A DNA stretch of 64,000 bases from DATKDF01 sp963752045 (GTDB lineage Bacteria; Acidobacteriota; Vicinamibacteria; Vicinamibacterales; SCN-69-37). Location: contig CAVVWN010000014.1 in NCBI GenBank assembly GCA_963752045.1, positions 310,001 through 374,000 on the forward strand. Direction: 5' to 3'. Shown here piece after piece: positions 18,009 through 27,810 of the stretch; position 1 is the stretch's first letter; the number at the start of each line of letters is the position of its first letter. The notes under the pieces were generated by a model. It made no database searches. It was not told where the DNA came from and saw nothing but the letters and a program-made list of their open reading frames with translations. Position numbers and translations under genes: made by a program.

Positions 18009-20357
18009 TTGTCCCTGCGCGTTCTGCACGTGACGCCCTATGCGGCCGGCGCATGGGCCTATGGCGGCATCCCGCGGGTCGTCACAACCCTCAGCCGCGC
18101 GCTCGCGCGGCAGGGACATCGCGTGACGATTGCGACGACCGATGTGTCGTCTCCGCGCGCGCGCCTGCCGCGATTTGGCCGTGAGCCGCTACCGGGCGCC
18201 TGGCCCCCCCAAGAAGGCAGCGATGGGGTGACGACCCTGGTCTTCCCCAACCTGTCGAACGCCCTGGCCTATCACGCACAGTTCTTCACGCCAATCGGCC
18301 TGGGCCGGTTCCTTGCGGCCCATGCGGGCGACTTTGACGTGGCGCACCTGCACGCCTGCCGGAACCTCCCCGGCGCGCTTGCGGCACACCACCTCGCGCG
18401 CGCCGGCGTGCCGTACGTGCTCGCGCCAAATGGCACGGCCCCCCGCATCGAACGGCGCCTTGCCGCCAAACGCGCCTTCGACGCGCTCGCCGGCAATCGC
18501 GTCATGGCCGGCGCGGCATGCGTGCTGGCGGTATCTCGGGCCGAAGTCGGCCAGTTGCGTGCCCTCGGCGTCCCGTCCGCGCGAATTCGCCTGATCGCGA
18601 ACCCCGTCGAGACGAGCGAGCCCCGGCAGCGGAAAGACCGTGGCGCGTTTCGGCGCCGCCTGGGCGTGGGTTCGAACCCGGTCGTGATGTTCCTGGGGAA
18701 GCTCACGCCGCGCAAGCGCGTCGACGTCCTCGTGGAAGCCGTCGCGAGACTCGGCCGCCCCGACGTCCGCCTGGTGATTGCCGGCAACGACATGGGCGCC
18801 GGCGCGTCGGTTCGCGCGGCCGTGCGAAGGCACGGACTCGACGACCGCACGATCTTCGCCGGGCTTCTCGAAGGCCAGGACCGCCTCGACGCCCTCGCCG
18901 ACGCCGACGTCGTCGTCTACCCGTCCGAGCACGAGATCTTCGGCCTCGTGCCGCTCGAAGCGCTTCTCGAGGGCACACCGGTCATCGTGTCGGACGATTC
19001 CGGATGCGGCGAGGTCATCGGAGCGACTGGCGGTGGCCTGGTGACGCCGGTCGGCGATGCTGCTGCGCTCGAATCAGCCGTCGCCGGAATCCTCGACGAT
19101 ACGCCGACGTGGCGGGCCCGGGCCGAGGCCGCCGGGGACCGCGTGATTCGCGACTTTGGCCCGGAGAGGATCGCCGGCGAAGTGGCCGGTCTCTACGAAC
19201 AGCTTCGCGCGGGTGCCGCACGACCGGCCGGAGCCGCCGCTTCTCGCCTCACAGGCGTCAGCTTTGTCGTCCCCGTGCGCAACGGGGCACCCTGGATTCG
19301 GCGGGTGGTGGGCGCCATCGAAGCCCAGGCGGACGGCCGCCCCTTCGAGATCATCGCGGTCGACGACGGCAGCGCGGACGCATCCTCGACGGTCCTGGGC
19401 GAGCTGGCTGCGGTTGGTCACGTCAGGCTGATCCCGGGCCCCCGTCGTGGGGTGGCGGCAGCGATCAACGTCGGCGTCAGGGCCGCCAGATATCCACTGA
19501 TCGCGCAGGTGGATCAGGACGTCGAGCTCGACGCCGGATGGCTGGAGCGGATGGCCGCCGCCTTCGACGATCCGGCGGTCGGCGCGGTGCAGGGGCGCTA
19601 CCGAACCTCGCCGACGGCCGGCATGTTCGGCCGCGTCATGGGCCTCGATCTGGAGCAGCGGTACGGCGCCATTCGGGGAGGGTCGACCGACCATGTGTGC
19701 ACGGGCAATACGATCTATCGACGATCGGCCCTGGAACGGATCGGCCTCTTCGACGAATCACTGGGATACGGCGCGGACAACGATGTCAGCTACCGGCTCA
19801 CGAGCGCCGGCTATCGCCTCGTCTTCTGTCGAGCCGCCCGGAGCCTTCACCACTGGCGTGACTCGCTCGCCGGCTACTGCCGGCAGCAATACGGATTCGG
19901 CTACGGCCGTCTCGACGTCGTTATCCGCCACCCGTCGCGCGTCGCGGGAGACGTCGTCTCCCCGGTCGGCATGATGCTGCATCCGGCGGTTGCCGGCGTC
20001 GCTCTGGCGCTTGGCGCGACGGCCGGACTTGCGGCGTGGCTCGGCATGCCGTGGCGGCCGACGGCGCTGTGGTCGGCGGGTCTTCTGGCAATCCTCGCCT
20101 GCGAGCGTGGAGTGGCCGGCGCCCGCGCGGCGTATCGATTCAGGGATGCGGCCGGCCTCGCCTTCCCGGTTGTGCACCTGCTTCGCGATGCCGTCTGGGT
20201 CGGGGCCGGCATGTGCTGGTCGTGGCGCCGCCTGGCAGGCCGGCGGCCGAACCCTGCGCACAGCATGCGTCCGAGACGGTCGCTCAACGGACCGTCGCCG
20301 TTCGCGCTGAATCGCTCGAAGGACGTCAACCGAGGACTGCCGCAAGCGATGCCCTGA
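18009..20357 (+). CDS. Bifunctional glycosyltransferase: GT4 fused to GT2, with C-terminal membrane helices
   Basis: 782 residues from TTG 18009, chosen because similarity starts at once (LRVLHVTPYAAG) and no ATG or GTG is in frame nearby. Residues 1-400 are a GT4 GT-B enzyme: GGIPRVVTTLSRALARQGH, VMFLGKLTPRKRVDVLVEA, and the E-x7-E region EIFGLVPLEALLEGTPVI. Residues about 415-690 are GT2: VSFVVPVRNGAPW, AVDDGSADAS, AQVDQDVELDAGW, CTGNTIYRRSALERIG. The end has two hydrophobic segments. It is likely membrane-bound and adds two sugars to a lipid-linked glycan. It overlaps the convergent GT gene by 32 bases at the 3' ends. Confidence 0.82.
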   Translation: MSLRVLHVTPYAAGAWAYGGIPRVVTTLSRALARQGHRVTIATTDVSSPRARLPRFGREPLPGAWPPQEGSDGVTTLVFPNLSNALAYHAQFFTPIGLGRFLAAHAGDFDVAHLHACRNLPGALAAHHLARAGVPYVLAPNGTAPRIERRLAAKRAFDALAGNRVMAGAACVLAVSRAEVGQLRALGVPSARIRLIANPVETSEPRQRKDRGAFRRRLGVGSNPVVMFLGKLTPRKRVDVLVEAVARLGRPDVRLVIAGNDMGAGASVRAAVRRHGLDDRTIFAGLLEGQDRLDALADADVVVYPSEHEIFGLVPLEALLEGTPVIVSDDSGCGEVIGATGGGLVTPVGDAAALESAVAGILDDTPTWRARAEAAGDRVIRDFGPERIAGEVAGLYEQLRAGAARPAGAAASRLTGVSFVVPVRNGAPWIRRVVGAIEAQADGRPFEIIAVDDGSADASSTVLGELAAVGHVRLIPGPRRGVAAAINVGVRAARYPLIAQVDQDVELDAGWLERMAAAFDDPAVGAVQGRYRTSPTAGMFGRVMGLDLEQRYGAIRGGSTDHVCTGNTIYRRSALERIGLFDESLGYGADNDVSYRLTSAGYRLVFCRAARSLHHWRDSLAGYCRQQYGFGYGRLDVVIRHPSRVAGDVVSPVGMMLHPAVAGVALALGATAGLAAWLGMPWRPTALWSAGLLAILACERGVAGARAAYRFRDAAGLAFPVVHLLRDAVWVGAGMCWSWRRLAGRRPNPAHSMRPRRSLNGPSPFALNRSKDVNRGLPQAMP

Positions 20358-22507
20358 AGCGGTCTCGCGAGAAGTCCGACGTCACCCGCTTCAGTGCGGC
20401 CTCCCGCAACGCCCGCCAGTCTTCGCGACGCGTCATCAGCACCCGGCACGCGGCAGCGAACGCATCAGGACGGTCCGCCACGAGGAGCTCCCGGCCGCTC
20501 GTCCAGCCGAGCTGCCGAGAGAGAAGCGATGTTGCAACGACGGGCAGCCCCGCGGCGGCCGCATGGATGACCTTCAGTGGAATGCCTGCGGCGAAGCGGG
20601 TCGGCGCCACGAAGAGGCGCGCCTCGTCATAGAGGGGCGTCAGGTCGGGGACGAACCCGCACACCCGAACGCCGGCGCTTTCGAGCGCGCGAATTCCTTC
20701 TGGAGGATTCGGCCCGACCACGGTCATCGGCAGGTCACTGCCGAGGTGCGAGCGCAGCAGCGGCAGCACCTGTGTCACAAACCACGACACCCCGTCGGCG
20801 TTTGGCGACAGATCGTGAAAGGCCCCGACGAAGAGGATTCCCCGACGGTCCTCGAACCTCCGCTCTGTTGGCGCGGGACTCACCGCGTGTCCGACGATCT
20901 GGACGTTCGGGCAACCGGCATTGCCGAGTGTGTTTCTCTCGACCTCCGACACGGCGATGACGGCGTCGGCGCCTGCCGACAGGGCGACCTCGCGCGCGAC
21001 CATGCGATCGAGGAGCTCGTCGGAGATGGACTCACCGGCGGCGCGCCGCCGGCCGACCTCGCGCAGGGCTGACACGGCCTCGGCATCGAAGATGACCGCG
21101 GCGCCAGGGCTCCACGTGCCGGGTGGCCCGAGCTTGGCGCGCACGAGCTCCATGTTGTGGAAGCGACTGCACGATGATCCTGTCGTAGTACCCGGCGCGC
21201 GCCTTCATGAACGCCTTGAACCGGGCGGGTCCGATACCGGACATGACCTCGACGGTCTCCGGCACGCTTTCGCGCACACGCGGCCATGCGTCGTCGAACA
21301 CGGCCATCGGGTACAGCGTCACGAAGTGCCCGAGAGCGACGAGGGCGTCGACGAGCTCGGCCGCGCGCGGAAAGCCGAAGCCGGCCGTCCGGTCGGGCAC
21401 CCGGTCATCCACGACGAGCACGCGCAAGCCGCCCTCACGGCGGGCTCTGGCATCGAGGAGGCCTCCAGTTCGTTCGCGGTGCCTGAGGGCCAGCCACTCC
21501 TCGTGCTTGCGGGCGAACACGACACGGCGCGCCTGCTGCATCGCCACGGCCGCCTCGCGAGACGCGGAGCTCGAGAACTCGTGATGGAGCGCGACGACAT
21601 CGGGGCGATAGACCACGCGCAGACCAGCCTGCCAGAGCCGCAGGCAGTAGTCGGCGTCCTCGTAGTAGGCGGGCTCGAAACGCTCGTCGAATCCGCCAAG
21701 GTTCTCAAACACCCTGCGCGGGGTCATCAGGAGGGCTGCTGAACAGTAGTCGACATCGCGCGCGAACGCGTATTCCGGCTTCCACGGGTCGTCGCCGCGG
21801 CCGTATCCTTCGCAGGATCCGTCGGCCCACACGACGCTGCCTGCTTCCTGCAGCGTGCCATCCGGCAGGATGAGCCGTCCGCCCACTGCGCCGACCGACG
21901 GGGACGCCTCGAGCGCGGACGCCGCGTGTTCGAGGCTCCCGGCGGCAAGCTCGGCGTCGTTGTTGAGCAGCAGCAGCACCTCTCCGCGTGCGACTCGAGC
22001 CGCTTCGTTGCACGCCTTGATGAATCCCCTGTTCTCGTCCCAGCGGATCACGGTTGTCCCGTCGAGGCGGCCGAGCAGTTCCGCGGTGCCGTCGGTGGAC
22101 TGATTGTCGACAATGACGACCTCGAGCGGCGGGTGCGGCACGTCAGCCAGGGCGCGCAGGCAGGCCAACGTGAGCTCGGCACGGTTGTGCAGCACGAGGA
22201 GCACCGAGACGCGCGGACTGGCGAGGCACGAAAACGCCAGGCGCTCGTTGCTCCGGAGGAACGCGGCGAGCTCTGACCGGCGCGCGTCGGCGAGCGCGGC
22301 CTTGCGCGTCGTGTCTTCCCGCGCTCGGACGGCGCCCCGCGGGTCGGCGTCACGATCCGGCGACGGCGAGGACATCAGTTGGCGCAGGTGCCGGAGGTCG
22401 ACCAGCCAGCGGCTCGGCGACAGCGGCAGACGGCCTTCGCGGAAAGCATCGAGTGCAAGGCCGGCGGCCGTTCTGACGTACCGAATGCGACTGAACCGGC
22501 GCGGCAT
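20326..22507 (-). CDS. Bifunctional glycosyltransferase: GT2 fused to GT4, one frameshift near 21165
   Basis: Begins at ATG 22507 (MPRRFSRIRYVRTAAGLAL). GT2 part: VSVLLVLHNRAELTLACLRAL, VIVDNQSTDGTAELL, FIKACNEAARVARGEVLLLLNND, YYEDADYCLRLWQAGLRVVYRP. An N-terminal piece of the GT4 half follows (LRVLVVDDRVPDRTAGFGFPRA) to YYDRIIVQ, where the frame breaks. The match resumes one base later with FHNMELVRAKLG, then AVIAVSEVERNTLG, ILFVGAFHDLSPNADGV and FVAPTRFAAGIPLKVIHAAAAGLPVVAT. Deleting one base around 21165 restores a chain of about 726 residues. The domain order is the reverse of the neighbouring GT4-GT2 protein. Confidence 0.76.
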
Positions 22508-22517
22508 GAACGCCGGG

Positions 22518-23414
22518 CTACGCCTGCCCGAACCTGCCGAGGGCGTAGTCGGCGACGCCTCGGCCGACCGCGGCCAGTCGCTCCGGTATGCGGCCGACAG
22601 GCGCGCGAAGCGCATGGGCGGCGTTGAGGCCAACGATCGCGGCTTCCCGGGAGCGGGCCGCGATCCTGCCGCCCGACGACGCGTGCCGCCGGCCGAGTCG
22701 CAGGTGGTTCCGCGCCGCGTAGTACAGACGCAACGACGAAGCCGCGCCGATCGTCCGCGAGCCCTCGTGGAGCGCTCGGGCCGCCGGGACGGCAACCGTC
22801 GTATAGCCGGCCCGCCGCGCGCGGAGGCAGAAGTCGAGGTCCTCGAAGCCGAAGAAGTACGCCTCGTCGAAAAGACCGATCGCGTCGAAGACGCGACAGT
22901 CGATCAGCATCACGCATCCGGCCACGGCGTCGACGGTTTCGACCGATCCGCGTGGCACCGCATCGGCCGCTCGACCGGAGCCGCGGAGCCGCATGCGCCC
23001 GGAACGGCAGTCATAGGAGATGCCCATGGACTGCACGCGGTCCGGCGCGTGCCGTTCGAGCACAAGAGGGCCGGCAACCCCGGCCTGCGGGTGGCGCTCG
23101 AGGGCATCGAGCATGGACGCAATGCAGCCCGGCTCGAGCGTGACGTCGCTGTTCACGAGCAGCACCCGGCTGGCGCCGCGTGAGAGCGCCTCGCGGATCC
23201 CGGCGTTCACGCCACCCGGGAAACCGAGATTCCGTCCGGGGCACAGCGTGATCGTCTGGACGAATTCGGTGGCCCACATGGCTGACTCGCCACATGCGTC
23301 GTTCTCGACCACGATGATCTCGTCGGGCGCACCCATCGAACCGGCAATCGAGGCCACGGCTCGACGTGTATCGTCCGGCGTCCGGTGGTTGAGCACGACG
23401 GCCGAGAGACTCAC
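22518..23414 (-). CDS. GT2 family glycosyltransferase (rhamnosyltransferase-like)
   Basis: 298 residues from GTG 23414, whose codon overlaps the stop of the DUF5946 gene (GTGA). Motifs: LSAVVLNHRTPDDTRRAV, IIVVENDACGES, NLGFPGGVNAGIREAL, VLLVNSDVTLEPG, FGFEDLDFCLRARRAGYTTV. The single GT2 domain resembles rhamnosyl/galactofuranosyl transferases that use a processive ND-x-D site. It lies 10 bases upstream of the GT2-GT4 gene and is probably co-transcribed with it. Confidence 0.82.
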   Translation of the reverse strand: MSLSAVVLNHRTPDDTRRAVASIAGSMGAPDEIIVVENDACGESAMWATEFVQTITLCPGRNLGFPGGVNAGIREALSRGASRVLLVNSDVTLEPGCIASMLDALERHPQAGVAGPLVLERHAPDRVQSMGISYDCRSGRMRLRGSGRAADAVPRGSVETVDAVAGCVMLIDCRVFDAIGLFDEAYFFGFEDLDFCLRARRAGYTTVAVPAARALHEGSRTIGAASSLRLYYAARNHLRLGRRHASSGGRIAARSREAAIVGLNAAHALRAPVGRIPERLAAVGRGVADYALGRFGQA

Positions 23415-23914
23415 TTCTTCATCTGCCTCAGCAGCGCCGCCTGCTTGACCCAGTCGCGCGCGATGGGCTGCAACCCGGCGTAGGCCAGCCAGGCCGCGCG
23501 CGCCCAGCGGTCCACGCCGGCCACGAGCCGATCGGGCTCGTTGGCGTCCTTGAGGCTCCCGACCGTCACGGTGCCGCGGCTCTCGGGAATGCCGGGCGCC
23601 GGCGGATAGACGAGATGCCCCCACGGGTCGTGCTCGACGAGCTTCTCGAGCGCCCGATATCCCGTTTCATTACCGCCATGCTCGAGCGCCCAGCACACGC
23701 CGCCGAGGTGCATCACGAGCTTGGTGAAACGGCCGCACAGCTCTTCTTCATGCTGGATGGCGTACACGTCGTGCATCAGACGCCAGGTGGAGAGGCTCCC
23801 CGTCCAGGCAAGCGCCCGAACGCGCAGCGAGACGTCGTCGAACATGGCCTGGCAGGCCTCGCGGCCGGCGGGAAAACCGCACATGGGACAGGGCTCGGTC
23901 ACACTGGGCGTCAT
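23411..23914 (-). CDS. DUF5946-type protein with N-terminal CxxC zinc site
   Basis: 167 residues. CPMCGFPAGREACQAMFDDV is the DUF5946 opening (two cysteines plus a third), followed by HDVYAIQHEEELCGR, which corresponds to the family's histidine-rich helix, and FTKLVMHLGGVCWALEHGG. The function is unknown. It is the promoter-proximal gene of a run with two glycosyltransferase genes, but genes of this family also occur elsewhere, so a role in glycan synthesis is not implied. Confidence 0.6.
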   Translation of the reverse strand: MTPSVTEPCPMCGFPAGREACQAMFDDVSLRVRALAWTGSLSTWRLMHDVYAIQHEEELCGRFTKLVMHLGGVCWALEHGGNETGYRALEKLVEHDPWGHLVYPPAPGIPESRGTVTVGSLKDANEPDRLVAGVDRWARAAWLAYAGLQPIARDWVKQAALLRQMKK

Positions 23915-24015
23915 GGGCGAAACCGTGATCTGCTTCCGGGGGGAGCCAGAATGCCAGATGACAGCATATCGGACCCGGCAGGGTCCGGCTCAGCCTTTGA
24001 TGACGGCGGCAACTA

Positions 24016-24477
24016 TCAGCGATCCGTCTGGCCGCCCGGCCGCGCGATCTTGATGTTTCGGGCAGTTGCGTCGGCCACGAGCGCCGACTCGCCTGCGGGC
24101 AGCTTGTTGGTCTGCAGGATGAAGGCGACCACGTCGGCGGCCTGCGTGGCGTCCACGATGACCGAGCCGTCAGGCGGCATACCGAGGCGGATGGACGTCA
24201 CGAGCTGGAAGACAGACTTCCCTTCCCAGTTATTGAAGAACGTCTCGCCGCCGAGGAGCGGGCCTTCGAGCTTCGGCGTGACGGGCTCGAACGTGTGGCA
24301 CCTGGCGCAGGTCTTCTCGAAGAACGCCTTGCCGCTGTCGGCCTGCGCGGCCGTGTACACGCCGTCGAGCGTGGTCTTGCCGTCCTGCGCGGCGGGCCGG
24401 GCCGACAGGGCGACGGTGAGGGCGGCACCGGCGTACGCACCGGCAGCCGCCGTGAGAAGGAGCGACGCGATCCGCAT
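24016..24477 (-). CDS. Secreted c-type cytochrome, electron acceptor of the Mo-hydroxylase
   Basis: 153 residues from ATG 24477 with a signal peptide (IASLLLTAAAGAYAGAALTVAL). One haem site C57-A-R-C60-H61 follows a helix containing KAFFEKTC, and M100 in RLGMPPDG is the likely axial ligand. It lies five bases after the molybdopterin subunit. In isoquinoline/aldehyde-oxidoreductase-type operons such a cytochrome passes electrons from the enzyme to the respiratory chain. Confidence 0.8.
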   Translation of the reverse strand: MRIASLLLTAAAGAYAGAALTVALSARPAAQDGKTTLDGVYTAAQADSGKAFFEKTCARCHTFEPVTPKLEGPLLGGETFFNNWEGKSVFQLVTSIRLGMPPDGSVIVDATQAADVVAFILQTNKLPAGESALVADATARNIKIARPGGQTDR

Positions 24478-24482
24478 GACGA

Positions 24483-26690
24483 TCAGGCCCAGCTGTATCC
24501 GCTCTTGCTGAGCGGCAGCGACCGCACCCGGTCGCCGGTTGCGGCGAAGATGGCGTTGGCCACCGCCGGCAGCACCGGCGGAAGCGCAGGTTCGCCGAGC
24601 CCGGTCGGGTCGTTGTCGCTCGTCACCCAATGCGTTTCGATGGCCGGCGGCGCGTTGCGCATCCTCAGCAACTGATAGTCGTTGAAGTTGCCCTGGACGA
24701 CACGGCCACGCTCGATGGTGATCTCCTGCATCATCTGGCTGATGCCGTCGATGACACCGCCCTCCACCTGGCTCTCGGCGTGGAGCGGGTTGATGATGTG
24801 CCGGCCGATGTCGCCGGCGACCCACACCTTGTTGACCGTCACGCGCTTCCGGGCGTCCACCGTCACATCGGCCACCTCGGCGAAATACCCGGAATGGCTG
24901 AAGTAGCAGGCGATGCCCATGGCGCGGTTGCCGCTCTTCGGCCGGTTGGCCCACCCGGACTTCTCGGCCACAAGACGCAGGACGGCCGACATGCGCGCCG
25001 GGTCGAGCCCGCCGCGCTGGCCTTCGGCCTGAATCGGCGGACGCGCGAGCAGCTCCAACTGGAAGTCGAGCGGGTCCTTGCCGGCCGCGTGTGCCATCTC
25101 GTCCACGAACGACTGCATGACGAAGGCGAGCGCATTGCTGCCTGGCGCCCGCAACGCGCCCGTGCGCTGGCTGAACGGCATGAGCGACGTCTCGAGCGCG
25201 AAGTCGGCCACGAAGCGGGCGGGAAAGTCACTGGCGCCCACGCTTGCCGACGGCGCGAACTGCGGACCGCGCTCGGTCATCTGGCCGAACGAGACGAAGC
25301 GATCCCGCCACGCGATGAGCTTGCCCGACGCGTCCACGCCGCCCTTGAAGAAGTGGAATCCGGCCGGCCGGAAGATCTCCTGCCGCATCTCGTCTTCGCG
25401 GCTCCAGCGCAGCTGGACGGGCACGCCGACTTCCTTCGCGACCCACGCGGCCTCGACGACGTAGTTGTTGTAGAGCCGCCGGCCGAACCCGCCGCCCATC
25501 TTGTAGAGGTGCAGCGTGATGTTCTCGGCGGGTATGTCCATGGCGCGCGAGATCATGCTCACGCCGCTCGCCGGCGTCTGCGTGCCCACCCAGAGCTCGA
25601 GCTTGCCGTCCCTGTAGTGCGCCGTGCAGTTTGGCGGCTCGAGCGGAGCGTGCGCGATGAACGGATAGGAGTAAGCCGCTTCGACGACCTTGGCGGCGCG
25701 CCCGAAGGCGGCCTCGGCGTCGCCGTCCTGGCGGATCGTAGCCTGGGCCGGCGCGGCGGCGAGCTCGGTGGCGCGCCGCGCGAACGTCTCGCTGCTGTCG
25801 GAGGCACCGGCGCCCTCGTCCGACGTCATCTTCAACGCCTTGCGCGCCGTCTCCGCCTGCCAGTACGAGTCGGCCACTATCGCCACGCCGCTGAAGGGCG
25901 CCGCGTTGTTCGGGCCGTTCGGCACGATGAAGGCGTGACGCACGCCAGCCATCCGCCGAATCTCATCGAGGTTCGCGCCGGTGACGCTGCCGCCTGGCAC
26001 CGGACACCGTTCGTAGACGGCATGCAGCATGCCGGGCATCGAGAAGTCGATCCCGTAGAGCGGCTTGCCGGTCACGAGCGCCGGGTTGTCCACACCCGGA
26101 ACACGCGTGCCGATGATCTTGTAGTCCTTCGGATCTTTCAGCGTGAGCGAGGACGGATCGGGCGGCTCGAGTGCGGCCGCGGCCGCGGCCAGCTGCCCGT
26201 AGCCGACCGAGCGATTCGTCTCCGCGTCAATCACGCGACCCGACGCCGTCGTCAACCGCGCAGCCGGCACGTTCCAGGTCTGGGCCGCAGCGGCAACGAG
26301 CGTGGCGCGCGCGGCGGCGCCCACCTGACGCATCGGCGTCCAGTTCGACGGAATGCCCCGGCTGCCGCCGGCCGTCTGCGGGCCGTACTTCGAGTCGAGA
26401 TCGGCCTGTTCGACGCGCACGCTCGCCCAGTCGACGTCGAGCTCCTCGGCGATGAGCATCGGCAGGGTGACCTTGACGCCCTGACCGATTTCCGGGTTCT
26501 TCGACATGATGGTGACGGTGCCGTCGGGCGCGATGCGGATGAACGCATCAGGATCGAGCGGCGGCGCCGAGCCGCGGCCGCGCTGCGCGAGGAGCGTGGC
26601 CGGATCGAGATACGCGCTGAACATGATGCCGCCACCCGCAAGGGCGGAGACGCGAAGGAAGGCGCGGCGATCGATTGTTCCTGTGCTCAT
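24483..26690 (-). CDS. Molybdopterin-binding large subunit of a xanthine dehydrogenase-family oxidoreductase (IorB-like)
   Basis: 735 residues. The N-terminus carries a Tat-type signal (DRRAFLRVSALAGGGIMFSAY), so the folded enzyme is exported. Mo-cofactor regions recognisable from the family are GQGVKVTLPMLIAEELDVDW, GGSRGIPSNWTPMRQVGAAAR, YKIIGTRVPGVDN, GGGFGRRLYNNYVVEAAWVAKEVG, FSQRTGALRAPGSNALAFVMQSF, and the C-terminal QVEGGVIDGISQMMQEITIERG. The last contains no obvious extra domain. The substrate is not predictable (aldehydes or N-heterocycles). It shows the two-subunit-plus-cytochrome arrangement of isoquinoline 1-oxidoreductases, without a FAD subunit. Confidence 0.85.
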   Translation of the reverse strand: MSTGTIDRRAFLRVSALAGGGIMFSAYLDPATLLAQRGRGSAPPLDPDAFIRIAPDGTVTIMSKNPEIGQGVKVTLPMLIAEELDVDWASVRVEQADLDSKYGPQTAGGSRGIPSNWTPMRQVGAAARATLVAAAAQTWNVPAARLTTASGRVIDAETNRSVGYGQLAAAAAALEPPDPSSLTLKDPKDYKIIGTRVPGVDNPALVTGKPLYGIDFSMPGMLHAVYERCPVPGGSVTGANLDEIRRMAGVRHAFIVPNGPNNAAPFSGVAIVADSYWQAETARKALKMTSDEGAGASDSSETFARRATELAAAPAQATIRQDGDAEAAFGRAAKVVEAAYSYPFIAHAPLEPPNCTAHYRDGKLELWVGTQTPASGVSMISRAMDIPAENITLHLYKMGGGFGRRLYNNYVVEAAWVAKEVGVPVQLRWSREDEMRQEIFRPAGFHFFKGGVDASGKLIAWRDRFVSFGQMTERGPQFAPSASVGASDFPARFVADFALETSLMPFSQRTGALRAPGSNALAFVMQSFVDEMAHAAGKDPLDFQLELLARPPIQAEGQRGGLDPARMSAVLRLVAEKSGWANRPKSGNRAMGIACYFSHSGYFAEVADVTVDARKRVTVNKVWVAGDIGRHIINPLHAESQVEGGVIDGISQMMQEITIERGRVVQGNFNDYQLLRMRNAPPAIETHWVTSDNDPTGLGEPALPPVLPAVANAIFAATGDRVRSLPLSKSGYSWA

Positions 26691-26699
26691 GACGCCCCC

Positions 26700-27218
26700 C
26701 TACTTGCTGACCGGCTCGGCCGGCCCGGCCACATGGACCGTGACGTCGCCGTTTCCGTTGCCCGTCGACATCAGCGTCGCCGCGCGTCGAATCCCCTGGC
26801 GAATACGGAGATACGTGCCACACCGGCAGATGTTGCCGTTCATCGCAGTATCGATGTCTTCATCGGTCGGCTGCGGATTGACGCCGAGCAGCGCCGCCGC
26901 CGTCATGATCTGGCCGGCCTGGCAGTAGCCGCACTCGGGCACGTCCACTTCCTGCCACGCGCGCTGAAGCGGATGCGACCCGTCGGCCGAGAGCCCCTCG
27001 ATGGTCACAATCTCGCCGGCGACATTGCCGACCTGAATCTGGCAGGAGCGGACGGCACGGCCGCGCATGTGCACCGTGCACGCACCGCACTGGCCGACGC
27101 CGCAGCCGAACTTCGTGCCTTTCAGGTTGAGGACGTCGCGCAGCACCCACAGCAGCGGCGTGTCGGCAGCGACGTCAACAGTCGCAGACTTCCCGTTGAC
27201 GGTCAGGGTTACGAACAT
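26700..27218 (-). CDS. 2Fe-2S subunit of the Mo-hydroxylase (IorA-like)
   Basis: 172 residues from ATG 27218. It has the plant-ferredoxin type cluster C39-x4-C44-x2-C47...C59 (FGCGVGQCGACTVHM) and the second, helical [2Fe-2S] domain C96-x2-C99...C131-x-C133 (ECGYCQAGQ, CRCGTY). It passes electrons from the molybdopterin site to the cytochrome. It is the first gene of the three-gene unit, nine bases before the large subunit. The C-terminal 25 residues form a Gly/Asn tail. Confidence 0.88.
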   Translation of the reverse strand: MFVTLTVNGKSATVDVAADTPLLWVLRDVLNLKGTKFGCGVGQCGACTVHMRGRAVRSCQIQVGNVAGEIVTIEGLSADGSHPLQRAWQEVDVPECGYCQAGQIMTAAALLGVNPQPTDEDIDTAMNGNICRCGTYLRIRQGIRRAATLMSTGNGNGDVTVHVAGPAEPVSK

Positions 27219-27273
27219 GGTTGGCCTCAGAAAAGTGAACCGCCATGATACCACCGGCAGGCCGGAAAACCGG

Positions 27274-27780
27274 CTACTTGCGGCCAGTTTGCCCCCGGCC
27301 GGTCAGCCCGGCGACGTCAGCCTGAAACAGCCCGCCAAGCTTCGCGAGCGTCCGGGCCGTCGTCTCCAGATCCCGGGCGTCGAGGCGGGGCACGAGCGCG
27401 GCCACGACGCGGCCTTCGCGGCCGCGAATCTTCGCGACGACGGCCCGCCCGGCCTCGGTGAGGCGGACCAGCTTCGAGCGGCGGTGCCGTGGATTGTCGA
27501 CGAGTTCCACAAGGCCGTGCGCGAGAAGCGGGTTCACGGTTGACTGGATGTGCTGCCGCGTCACGGGCCTTGCGCGCGCCATCTCAGGCACCGTGCGAGG
27601 TCCCTCCTCGGCAAGCTCCACAAGCACCGCGCGCTCACCGCCGGTCAGATCGTCTGGCGCGTGGAGCGCTTCGGCCGCGCGATCGAGCCGATGGACGAGA
27701 CGACGGGCCTCATCGGTCAGCTTTCGGAGGGCGAGCGCGGCACGGACGGCATCGGCACTCACTGAACCTCGATCGGTCAT
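27274..27780 (-). CDS. MarR family transcriptional regulator
   Basis: 168 residues from ATG 27780 (an in-frame ATG at 27798 is an alternative). The winged-helix core is visible: LTGGERAVLVELAEEGPRTVPEMARARPVTRQHIQSTVNPLLAHGLVEL, then the wing NPRHRRSKLVRLTEAGRAVV. It lies on the same strand just downstream of its own regulatory region, which contains two palindromes, so autoregulation is likely. It could also control the Mo-hydroxylase genes beyond it or the PadR remnant facing away. Confidence 0.82.
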   Translation of the reverse strand: MTDRGSVSADAVRAALALRKLTDEARRLVHRLDRAAEALHAPDDLTGGERAVLVELAEEGPRTVPEMARARPVTRQHIQSTVNPLLAHGLVELVDNPRHRRSKLVRLTEAGRAVVAKIRGREGRVVAALVPRLDARDLETTARTLAKLGGLFQADVAGLTGRGQTGRK

Positions 27781-27810
27781 TGCGGTCTCCAAGGGCATGT
27801 GGTGAGCATA

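Noticed and set aside
24630..27248. Long open frame (872 codons) on the plus strand, opposite the Mo-hydroxylase genes
   Set aside because: Arg/His/Asp-rich shadow of the well-supported minus-strand genes in GC-rich DNA; no recognisable fold.
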